DNA of 5,191 nucleotides from Methanosarcinales archaeon (GTDB taxonomy: Archaea > Halobacteriota > Methanosarcinia > Methanosarcinales > Methanogasteraceae). Below are positions 1 to 5,191 of this stretch, one piece after another. The position numbers and the translations under genes were made by a program. The stretch's first letter is position 1; the number at the start of each line of letters is the position of its first letter. The DNA lies in NCBI GenBank assembly GCA_030594905.1, contig JAUVEF010000096.1:1-5191 (forward strand). Reading direction: 5' to 3'. The notes under the pieces are model-generated. The model saw nothing but the letters and a program-made list of their open reading frames with translations. It made no database searches and was not told where the DNA came from.

Positions 1-129
1 TATATGGAAGTTGAGGCTATGGCGTCCGAGCTTCCTGAAACTCCGCTGCGTGTGACCCTCTACGATGAAAACGATACGAAGATCGACTGGGTAATTATAC
101 AGCCTGCCATGTTTGATGTCGGCAGATGA
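1..129 (+). CDS. C-terminal end of an unrecognised protein (partial)
   Basis: Reading in frame 1 from the left edge gives 42 residues and then a TGA stop at 127-129. The peptide has an acidic start (MEVEAMASELPETP), then a stretch that looks like alternating beta strands (LRVTLYDENDT, DWVIIQP), and ends FDVGR. There is no membrane segment, cysteine cluster or recognisable motif. I do not recognise the family and assign no function. An in-frame ATG at base 4 could in principle start a tiny protein, but a tail entering from outside the window is more likely, because the frame is open to the edge and no ribosome binding site can be seen. The stop lies nine bases from the stop of the opposing CBS gene, so the two transcripts converge and probably overlap at their 3' ends. 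Confidence 0.6.
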   Translation, partial: YMEVEAMASELPETPLRVTLYDENDTKIDWVIIQPAMFDVGR

Positions 130-138
130 TGCCGATAA

Positions 139-633
139 TCATTCTCGCATGCCGGCAATTCCGGCAACCACGTCGCCGCGTGTGACGATACCAACCAGTA
201 TACCATCCTTAATCACTGGCAGCCGATTGATCCGGTGATTCACCATCAGCGTGCTGGCAGCCTCGATTGAATCATCTGGCGAGATTGTTTGCACACGTTT
301 TGTCATAATCGTGCGCACAGGTTGTCCCCCCACGTCTTCGAGCGCCTTCTTCGCATCCTCCCATCCGATCAGTTCGCGTAAAGGTATCTCGATGATCTCA
401 AGCGGGCTTGGAAGCCACAGGTTCCGGTCGTGCGACGGAATTTCGAGCAGTTTCAACACGTCTGACTCGGTAACGATTCCCTCCAGTCGGTCACCGTCCA
501 TCACCGGCATGCCGCTGATGTTGTGCTGTTTTAGTGTTGCAGCAGCGGTTCGGATGGCGTCGTCGATCTGGCAGGTGATGACCTGGTCATGCATAACATC
601 TCTGACATTCATATTGTGGGTGTCTTGGTTCAT
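139..633 (-). CDS. Stand-alone tandem CBS-domain protein
   Basis: A 164-residue soluble protein made almost wholly of two CBS domains, the module that binds adenine nucleotides or related ligands and usually regulates a partner. Numbering from the ATG, CBS1 spans about residues 9-64 (NVRDVM to GIVTESDVL) and CBS2 about 105-161 (PVRTIM to GIVTRGDVV). Each ends in the T-x-x-D signature (TESD, TRGD) that contacts the ribose or phosphate of bound nucleotide in this superfamily. The 40-residue linker with LWLPSPLEIIEIPLRELIGWE is of a style I associate with euryarchaeal CBS-pair proteins. The frame stays open to a TTG at 663, but that codon sits where the promoter's TATA box would place the transcription start. 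The ATG at 633, with a weak purine-rich GAGAT seven bases upstream, is preferred. The gene is divergent from the CLC gene, which carries its own CBS pair, so a role in regulating anion transport is possible. That role is inference; the true ligand and partner are unknown. Confidence 0.9.
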   Translation of the reverse strand: MNQDTHNMNVRDVMHDQVITCQIDDAIRTAAATLKQHNISGMPVMDGDRLEGIVTESDVLKLLEIPSHDRNLWLPSPLEIIEIPLRELIGWEDAKKALEDVGGQPVRTIMTKRVQTISPDDSIEAASTLMVNHRINRLPVIKDGILVGIVTRGDVVAGIAGMRE

Positions 634-680
634 CAGGTGTATCTCTTTCGGTGGTGCGATCAAGCAGATAATAATATGTA

Positions 681-694
681 ATTATTTTTATATA
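681..694 (-). promoter_or_regulatory. TATA box for the CBS-domain gene
   Basis: On the minus strand this reads TATATAAAAATAAT, a strong match to an archaeal TATA box in otherwise mixed sequence. Counting about 26 bases downstream from its centre puts the transcription start near 662, about 30 bases ahead of the ATG at 633. This supports the ATG over the TTG at 663. No experimental start is known. Confidence 0.55.
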
Positions 695-712
695 CTGTAG
701 CCCTGATCGAAC

Positions 713-754
713 CCTTATCCCCGGTCGCGGGATTCGGTCGCGATCGCGATAAGG
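713..754. repeat. Compact inverted-repeat element with two GTCG loops
   Basis: CCTTATC (713-719) is the exact reverse complement of GATAAGG (748-754). Inside lie two small hairpins with the same GTCG loop: CCCG/CGGG arms at 720-723 and 728-731, and CG/CG arms at 735-736 and 741-742, extendable by A-T and by ATC/GAT pairs. CGGTCGCG is directly repeated at 722-729 and 735-742, and TCGCGATCGCGA at 738-749 is a perfect 12-bp palindrome. The element lies about 20 bases upstream of the TATA box of the CBS gene and about 140 bases ahead of the CLC start. It could be a double operator, a cruciform-prone site or part of a small RNA. The sequence symmetry is direct observation; function is unknown. Confidence 0.45.
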
Positions 755-850
755 ATTTCCTTGTGGTTTTTTCTGTCCCAGCTAAACACATACATTGCCC
801 ATATACTGCGTTGTGGCGGAGGTTTCCAGTAGCCCAGCCAGTGACCACGG

Positions 851-859
851 TTTAAATAT
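851..859 (+). promoter_or_regulatory. TATA box for the CLC gene
   Basis: TTTAAATAT is preceded by a GC-containing stretch (CACGG) that could serve as part of a BRE. It would place the transcription start near base 881, giving a short leader of about 14 bases that just contains the ribosome binding site. Assigned from position and composition only. Confidence 0.45.
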
Positions 860-881
860 CTTGCATCACAACATACAGGTC

Positions 882-886
882 GAGGT
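882..886 (+). promoter_or_regulatory. Ribosome binding site of the CLC gene
   Basis: GAGGT matches the anti-Shine-Dalgarno end of archaeal 16S rRNA and lies eight bases before the GTG at 895. It decides this start: no ATG lies nearby in frame, and the codons that follow match the expected amphipathic N-terminus before the first membrane helix. Confidence 0.6.
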
Positions 887-894
887 ACCTTTTC

Positions 895-2688
895 GTGAAT
901 GCCCATGAAAACCTGCGCAAACTAAACATTGAGTATATCGAACAATGGGTGCCGTACAGCCTTCTTATCGGGATCGCTTCTGGCGCGTGTGCTGCGATCT
1001 TTCATGCTCTGCTCTCGGCAGTATCACAATATATACTTGGGGATATCGGGCATTATTACATCACCACCACCGGATGTGAAAATCCACTTCTATCGGTACC
1101 GTCTGTTATACTACCCGGTGCACTTGCAGACCCGCACACATGGTTTCTTGTAGCAATACCCGCCATTGGCGGACTTATTGTAGGTTTTATTACATATCTA
1201 TATGCACCAGAGGCGGTGGGTGAGGGAACTGATGCAGTGATTAATTCATACCACCACCAACAGGGAAAAATCAGAAGCAGGATCCCTATCGTCAAGACAT
1301 TTGCCTCTGCGATCACCATCGGAACTGGTGGTAGCGCCGGTAGAGAAGGACCGATCACACAGATTGGTGCTGGCTTTGGATCGTATCTTGCAGACAAGCT
1401 GAAGCTCAACGATAAAGGGCGGAGAATGATGTTAGTATGTGGTGCAGCAGGTGGACTCGGAAGCATCTTCCGTGCACCATTCGGAGGCGCGTTATTTGCA
1501 ATCAGCGTTTTATATAAAAAAGATTCGGAATTCGAATCGCTTGTTCCGGCATTTATCTCATCCATCGTTGCATATTCGGTCTTCTGTTCGGTCTCCGGAT
1601 GGGGTTCGCTCTTCACGACTCCGGATTACACATTTACACATCCGACAGAACTCATCTTCGATGCAGTACTTGGCATACTCTGCGGTCTTGTCGCTATCCT
1701 CCACATCAAGGTATTTCATTGGATGCGCGATGCCTTCGAAAAATTGGAGATAAAGAACTATTTTAAGCCGATGATCGGCGGTCTTTTGCTTGGATTGCTT
1801 GTCCTATTCATACATCAGAGTTGTGGATCTGGATATTACCTTTTTGGAGGTGGTTATGGATCAATACAATCTGCAATCAATGGAGAACTGGCAGTAGGGA
1901 TTTTAATACTTCTTGTTTTTGCCAAGATTCTTGCCACCGCCTTCACCATCAGTTCCGGCGGCAGCGGCGGCGTATTCGCACCATCGCTTGTGATTGGTGG
2001 CACGCTTGGTGGTGCATTCGGTGTGCTGGCGAACGCCGCGTTTCCCGAGATCATTGGCGAGATGCAGGCAACTTCGTTTGTCCTCATCGGGATGGCGGCG
2101 ATGCTTTCCGGTGTTGCAAACGTTCCGATTGCTGCGATCGTGATGGTCTCCGAACTGACTGGAAACTACAACCTGCTACCGCCGCTGATGTTTGCCTCGA
2201 CCCTCGCATACCTGATCACCAGTAACTGGTCGATCTATGAAAATCAGGTCCCTGCAAGGGTGGATTCACCGGCACACCGCGAGGAACTGACCATCGGCGT
2301 TCTTGAAAACACGCTTGTGAGCGAAGCCATGTCTGTCGATATCATGCCCACACATCCATCAAACAGTGCCCAGACTGTGCTGAACCTGATCCACAAGTAC
2401 GGGCACATCGGATACCCTGTGCTCGAGGATGACCGGCTTGTCGGGGTCGTGACATTCAGGGACGCTGAGCGCGTGTCGCCCGATGATCGTGATGAAACGC
2501 TCGTCGGAGAGATCATGGCAACGCCGCCGATCGTGACATATCCTGATGAGTCGCTTGAGGATGCGCTGCACAAACTGGTCTTAAACGACATCGGAAGACT
2601 TCCTGTGGTTGACTCTGCTGATGAGTCGAGGATTCTTGGCATACTCACGAAATACGACATCATACGGCTACATGCGCAGTTGAGCTGA
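895..2688 (+). CDS. CLC-family anion channel/transporter with C-terminal CBS pair
   Basis: A 597-residue integral membrane protein of the CLC family, which moves chloride or related anions as a channel or as an anion/proton exchanger. The membrane part covers about residues 18-445 with many hydrophobic helices. Family motifs are visible in order: GEGTD at 109-113 (place of GSGIP), GREGP at 149-153 with gating glutamate E151, GVFAP at 359-363 (place of GIFAP), and Y448 as candidate for the central anion-coordinating tyrosine. The stretch FAISVL at 201-206 aligns with the site of the internal proton glutamate in E. coli ClcA and has Ser-Val there instead. Two cytoplasmic CBS domains follow at about 474-527 and 536-596, with T-x-x-D signatures TFRD (520-523) and TKYD (585-588), suggesting nucleotide control. 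Start is GTG with a good ribosome binding site. It is convergent with the radical SAM gene and divergent from a second CBS protein. Family assignment is firm; the transported ion and the channel-versus-exchanger mode are not. Confidence 0.95.
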   Translation: MNAHENLRKLNIEYIEQWVPYSLLIGIASGACAAIFHALLSAVSQYILGDIGHYYITTTGCENPLLSVPSVILPGALADPHTWFLVAIPAIGGLIVGFITYLYAPEAVGEGTDAVINSYHHQQGKIRSRIPIVKTFASAITIGTGGSAGREGPITQIGAGFGSYLADKLKLNDKGRRMMLVCGAAGGLGSIFRAPFGGALFAISVLYKKDSEFESLVPAFISSIVAYSVFCSVSGWGSLFTTPDYTFTHPTELIFDAVLGILCGLVAILHIKVFHWMRDAFEKLEIKNYFKPMIGGLLLGLLVLFIHQSCGSGYYLFGGGYGSIQSAINGELAVGILILLVFAKILATAFTISSGGSGGVFAPSLVIGGTLGGAFGVLANAAFPEIIGEMQATSFVLIGMAAMLSGVANVPIAAIVMVSELTGNYNLLPPLMFASTLAYLITSNWSIYENQVPARVDSPAHREELTIGVLENTLVSEAMSVDIMPTHPSNSAQTVLNLIHKYGHIGYPVLEDDRLVGVVTFRDAERVSPDDRDETLVGEIMATPPIVTYPDESLEDALHKLVLNDIGRLPVVDSADESRILGILTKYDIIRLHAQLS

Positions 2689-2713
2689 TTTGTCAGTGCG
2701 TTGGTATCCGCCC

Positions 2714-2727
2714 AGGGGGCGCCCCCT
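2714..2727. repeat. 14-bp perfect G/C palindrome in convergent spacer
   Basis: AGGGGGCGCCCCCT is fully self-complementary and begins 26 bases after the CLC stop, in the 108-base spacer between two convergent genes. As RNA it cannot fold on itself without opening central pairs, and no T-run follows directly, so it is not a classical terminator. It may be a protein-binding site or help separate the convergent transcripts. Only the symmetry is certain. Confidence 0.6.
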
Positions 2728-2759
2728 AATCCACGCACCATAGCGATCTTTCGTGACGT

Positions 2760-2779
2760 CCACCACCACTACTACTACT
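2760..2779. repeat. Short triplet repeat (CCA)3(CTA)3
   Basis: Three CCA units run directly into three CTA units in the convergent spacer, ending 17 bases from the stop of the radical SAM gene. It lies outside both reading frames. It is a simple-sequence tract that could vary in length between strains; no function is evident. Confidence 0.6.
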
Positions 2780-2796
2780 GCCAGAAACAGCAAATT

Positions 2797-4038
2797 TTAA
2801 CCATCGGCATGACCTGCACGATCAGGATCCTGCGCAATACACCAATTCTTCTTCCCGGAAAACCTCTTGTCGTCCCGGACCGACTTCCAGATATCCGCAA
2901 GCCTCATGTCGCGCACGTTTCCAGCCGTCTGCGGCAGGTAGGGGCATGGTCGTATCGAACCGTCCACGCAGATGTGCAGCCACCGCTGCCCTGCAAGACA
3001 TCCGAGCATCGCACCCTCAAAATACGTGTTCGCAAACATCCGGGGTCCACCAGGGCTTCTGTTGATGCGATGATACATCTCAAGTATCTGGCTGCGGTCG
3101 TCATCGGTAAGGCTGCCGTCCATCGATTCCCAGACCGAGAACTCATGTACCCCAAGATCGCAGGCAAGAGCATATAACTCCGGAAGTTCGCGCATCCGGT
3201 CGTGCGACACATGCGTTGACATAGTCACAAGCAGCCCCGCAGAAAGCCCGCACTTAATTGCGTTAATTGCACTGTCAAACGCACCATCGACCCGCCTGAC
3301 CGCATCGTGTTTTTGGGGATCGGTGCTGTATATGCTGATCAAGAGGTTATGAAGTCCGCATTCCTTCAGTCTCGATGCGATTTCCGGCGTCATCTCGAGA
3401 CCGGGCGTGAACAGGTTGATGATTGCGCGATCAGAATCGATGTATTCGATCAACTCGAAGAGATTGGTGTAGAGCAGCGGGTCACCCTCCGTAAACGTGA
3501 TGACAAACGCGCCCATATCCAGTGCCTGATCAATCGTTGCCTTGATTTCATCGAGTGTGAGTTCGTATTCGCCATCGCTCATCGCGCAGTGCTCGCAATC
3601 GCATCCGCATTTCCGTGTGATCTCTAAAGAAAGCGTTTCAGGAACGTACTTCCCAAGGGCGATGCCCACTTCAGCCTTGACCAGTCGTTTGAAGACATTT
3701 CCCGGGATCGGTGGTAGCCATGTGGATGCGATGACTTGCTCCTGATCGACCCGTGCCGGTTTTTCATTGCTCAGTCGATCGTTCATCCTTTTGATAAACG
3801 GCTTGCACACCGGCGATAACGGACCCTCTGCCTTCAGCCTCAGCACACGGTCGTACTCGCAGTCGATCGATAGTCCCTGCATACGGAGCATGTTCACGCC
3901 AGACATGCGAAGATGATTGGGTGGGCAGCGTAAAAGGATTTGGGTTTGCCAGGGGGTTTTTCCGAAAAGTGACACGCCCACATGCGTCCCTGGTGCGTGA
4001 CTTTTCAGTCCGGTTGGTGCATCCATCGACTCAAACAC
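2797..4038 (-). CDS. Radical SAM enzyme with SPASM/Twitch-like C-terminus
   Basis: A 413-residue frame (GTG start) encoding a radical SAM protein, which binds a [4Fe-4S] cluster and cleaves S-adenosylmethionine to start radical chemistry. The cluster motif CxxxCxxC is C144, C148 and C151 (CGCDCEHC), with an extra C146 inside it. The usual GGEPLL segment appears as TEGDPLL at 183-189. The C-terminal part has a SPASM-like arrangement: C347 (CLAG), C357 (ICVDG), C365 (RPCPYLP), GNVRD, a DIW motif near 382-384 and C400. This suggests one auxiliary cluster; the seven cysteines of a full SPASM domain are not seen. Substrate is unknown; such enzymes modify peptides, cofactors or other small molecules. 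The start is unresolved: alternatives are ATG at 4026, 3906, 3891 or 3882, none with a clear ribosome binding site. Residues 1-44 lie over a long inverted repeat and look less protein-like. Conserved-looking sequence begins around MSGVNMLRMQGL. The gene is divergent from leuS with no evident functional tie. Confidence 0.88.
   Translation of the reverse strand: MFESMDAPTGLKSHAPGTHVGVSLFGKTPWQTQILLRCPPNHLRMSGVNMLRMQGLSIDCEYDRVLRLKAEGPLSPVCKPFIKRMNDRLSNEKPARVDQEQVIASTWLPPIPGNVFKRLVKAEVGIALGKYVPETLSLEITRKCGCDCEHCAMSDGEYELTLDEIKATIDQALDMGAFVITFTEGDPLLYTNLFELIEYIDSDRAIINLFTPGLEMTPEIASRLKECGLHNLLISIYSTDPQKHDAVRRVDGAFDSAINAIKCGLSAGLLVTMSTHVSHDRMRELPELYALACDLGVHEFSVWESMDGSLTDDDRSQILEMYHRINRSPGGPRMFANTYFEGAMLGCLAGQRWLHICVDGSIRPCPYLPQTAGNVRDMRLADIWKSVRDDKRFSGKKNWCIAQDPDRAGHADG
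3964..4006 (-). repeat. Long imperfect inverted repeat at the 5' end of the radical SAM gene
   Basis: GAAAAGT + CACGC (3964-3970, 3973-3977) pairs with GCGTG + ACTTTTC (3995-3999, 4000-4006). The only interruption is a two-base bulge at 3971-3972, and CCA/TGG (3978-3980, 3991-3993) adds three more pairs after one bulged base. In the transcript it would form a hairpin of about 15 pairs with a 10-base loop. If translation starts at 4038 or 4026 it lies inside the coding region; if it starts at 3906 it is a leader hairpin about 57 bases ahead of the start codon. Confidence 0.55.
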
Positions 4039-4062
4039 TTGCGCAATGTGGCAGCCGCCGTT

Positions 4063-4080
4063 CCTTAAGAAATCTTAAAG
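4063..4080. promoter_or_regulatory. Symmetric AT-rich element, candidate divergent promoter
   Basis: TTAAGA (4065-4070) and TCTTAA (4073-4078) are exact inverted repeats two bases apart, in the 73-base gap between the divergent radical SAM gene and leuS. Each arm resembles a weak archaeal TATA box for one direction. The + strand arm (TCTTAAAG) would give a leuS start near 4103, about eight bases before the ATG. The minus arm would give a start near 4040, just ahead of the GTG at 4038. Both would yield very short leaders, consistent with the lack of clear ribosome binding sites. Inferred from spacing and composition. Confidence 0.35.
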
Positions 4081-4111
4081 TACGATCGGGTTTTAGATTT
4101 TCTTGATCGGT

Positions 4112-5191
4112 ATGAATCCACGATACAATCCACAGACCATCGAGAATGAATGGCAGAAAAAATGGGACGAAAGCCGAATATTTCAGCCCGATATATCTGA
4201 TAAAGAGAAATATTTTATAACAATCCCATATCCTTACTTAAATGGTAATTTGCACGCGGGGCATACCAGAACCTTCACCATAGGTGACGTTATAGCAAGA
4301 TACCGACGAATGCTTGGTTTAAACGTCTTATTTCCAATGGCATTCCATGCGACAGGTACGCCGATCATTGGGCTTGCCGAACTGCTCGCAAAACGCGATC
4401 CTGAGACGCTTCGTGTCTATACGGAACTACACGGCATCCCGGACGATGTGATTGCAAAGCTCGATTCTCCTGAATCGCTTGTGGAGTATTTTGGCATGGA
4501 ATCAGAGGCAGCCATGCGGTTGATCGGCTATTCGATCGACTGGACGCGGAGATTCACAACGACCGACCCGGCATATAAAAAATTCATTGAATGGCAGTTC
4601 AATAAGTTGCATGAACTGGGGTATATCGTAAAAGGCTCACACCCGGTGAGATGGTGTCCGAATGACGAAAATCCAGTTGAAGATCATGATTTGCTCCATG
4701 GGGAGGGCGCAAACATCCTTGATTACACGCTTCTCAAGTTCAAACTCGCGTCCGATGCGTCTGACGGATCAGACAGATCACACCAATCAAATGAATCGAA
4801 TAGATCAGACGAGTGGATCCTCCCGTGCGCCACACTGCGCCCTGAAACTGTCTTCGGGGTGACGAATCTCTGGGTCAATCCTGCCGTCGTACATGCAAAG
4901 GTCGCGGTCAACGATGAGCAGTGGATCGTCAGCGAAGATGCGTACCAGAAGCTGACGCACACTGACAAGGTGGTTAAGAAGATCGGGGCGATCAAGGGTG
5001 CCGATTTGATCGGAAAGACTGTTAAAAACCCCCTGATCGACCACGATGTGCTGATCCTGCCGGCGAACTTCGTGGATCCGGCAAACGGGAGCGGGATCGT
5101 GATGAGCGTGCCAGCCCACGCCCCTTATGATTATCTTGCGCTCCGTGACCTGAAAGGCATCGATCTTGGCGAGTACGGGATCTCAGGCGAC
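4112..5191 (+). CDS. leuS: Leucyl-tRNA synthetase, archaeal/eukaryotic type (N-terminal part)
   Basis: Class I aminoacyl-tRNA synthetase that activates leucine with ATP and attaches it to tRNA-Leu in the cytoplasm. The 360 codons seen run off the right edge, so the KMSKS motif and anticodon-binding domain are outside. The Rossmann start is plain: PYPYLNGNLHAGH at 40-51 holds the HIGH-type motif HAGH (48-51). The CP1 editing domain follows, with the threonine-rich TLRPETVFG at 241-249 and SVPAHAPYD ending at D340, the conserved editing aspartate, so proofreading looks intact. The TLRPETVFGVTNLWVNP signature separates LeuRS from ValRS and IleRS. WCPNDENP at 181-188 lacks the second cysteine that some relatives carry as WCPKC. 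A low-complexity loop of Ser, Asp and Asn (213-234) interrupts CP1 between KFKL and WILPCATLRPE. The ATG follows an AT-rich stretch without a clear ribosome binding site. The gene is divergent from the radical SAM gene. Confidence 0.96.
   Translation, partial: MNPRYNPQTIENEWQKKWDESRIFQPDISDKEKYFITIPYPYLNGNLHAGHTRTFTIGDVIARYRRMLGLNVLFPMAFHATGTPIIGLAELLAKRDPETLRVYTELHGIPDDVIAKLDSPESLVEYFGMESEAAMRLIGYSIDWTRRFTTTDPAYKKFIEWQFNKLHELGYIVKGSHPVRWCPNDENPVEDHDLLHGEGANILDYTLLKFKLASDASDGSDRSHQSNESNRSDEWILPCATLRPETVFGVTNLWVNPAVVHAKVAVNDEQWIVSEDAYQKLTHTDKVVKKIGAIKGADLIGKTVKNPLIDHDVLILPANFVDPANGSGIVMSVPAHAPYDYLALRDLKGIDLGEYGISGD
4754..4810 (+). repeat. Degenerate GATCAGAC-type repeat tract inside leuS
   Basis: Within leuS the DNA can be read as degenerate units of 8-10 bases: GGATCAGAC, AGATCACACC, AATCAAATG, AATCGAAT, AGATCAGAC, preceded by GATGCGTCTGAC. 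The first and last full units are nearly identical. The tract encodes DASDGSDRSHQSNESNRSD and stays open in other frames, as simple repeats do. It probably arose by local slippage or expansion of a short repeat in a tolerant surface loop. Confidence 0.55.

Noticed and set aside
251..700. 149-codon + strand open frame opposite the CBS-domain gene
   Set aside because: It is the antisense shadow of a clear two-CBS protein and encodes a Ser/Ile-rich peptide with no family features.
751..772. AAGGA-TT-TCCTT followed by a run of six T, resembling an intrinsic terminator
   Set aside because: The loop would be only two bases, the T-run starts several bases after the stem, and no + strand gene lies directly upstream to be terminated.
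660..906. Two overlapping minus-strand open frames of about 62 codons in the divergent intergenic region
   Set aside because: They overlap each other, the promoters and the ribosome binding site of the CLC gene; their peptides are Arg/Cys-rich without family features and have no initiation signal.
2701..3177. 158-codon + strand open frame across the convergent spacer and the end of the radical SAM gene
   Set aside because: It runs opposite the conserved SPASM-like region, starts in the palindrome-bearing spacer without a ribosome binding site, and has no recognisable domain.
4723..5119. Minus-strand open frames opposite leuS, including one with SDPSDASDAS repeats
   Set aside because: They are shadows of the LeuRS CP1 domain; the Ser/Asp repeats simply reflect the short tandem repeat being open on both strands.
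1..5191. CRISPR array, tRNA, rRNA or insertion sequence
   Set aside because: No regularly spaced repeats of 24 bases or more, no cloverleaf with a TTCRANY-type arm, no rRNA signature and no transposase or terminal inverted repeats were seen on either strand.
1..5191. Many GATC/CGATCG sites throughout the window
   Set aside because: They occur within ordinary codons (Ile, Asp, Arg) at a density that balanced composition and archaeal codon use could explain; without genome-wide counts no special meaning can be claimed.

Overview
The window looks like euryarchaeal chromosomal DNA of roughly balanced base composition. The archaeal/eukaryotic-type leucyl-tRNA synthetase, the archaeal style of the CBS-pair protein (linker with LWLPSPLEIIEIPLRELI), and TATA-box-like elements 25-30 bases ahead of the likely starts all point that way. 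A methanogen or methanotroph relative in the Methanomicrobia/Methanosarcinales sphere is plausible, but that placement is inference only.

Layout: (1) bases 1-129 hold the last 42 codons of an unrecognised + strand gene. (2) Nine bases further on, and convergent to it, is a minus-strand gene for a stand-alone protein with two CBS domains. (3) A 261-base divergent intergenic region (634-894) carries a promoter for each flanking gene and a compact, possibly structured inverted-repeat element. (4) Bases 895-2688 encode a CLC-family anion channel/transporter with its own C-terminal CBS pair. (5) A 108-base convergent spacer holds a 14-bp G/C palindrome and a short triplet repeat. (6) A minus-strand radical SAM enzyme with a SPASM/Twitch-like C-terminus occupies 2797-4038; its true start is unresolved because a long inverted repeat lies under its first codons. 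(7) After a 73-base divergent spacer, leuS begins at 4112 and runs off the right edge (360 codons seen).

How the genes may work together: the CLC protein and the CBS-only protein are divergently transcribed neighbours and share the same adenine-nucleotide-sensing module. Energy- or ligand-gated control of anion flux, possibly with the small protein as a partner, is a reasonable hypothesis but not shown. The radical SAM gene and leuS share a divergent promoter region, with no evident functional link. No CRISPR array, insertion sequence, tRNA or rRNA was found. The points most worth a second look are the repeat-derived Ser/Asp/Asn loop in the LeuRS editing domain, the missing internal proton glutamate in the CLC protein, the variant motifs of the radical SAM enzyme, and the structured-looking elements at 713-754 and 3964-4006.
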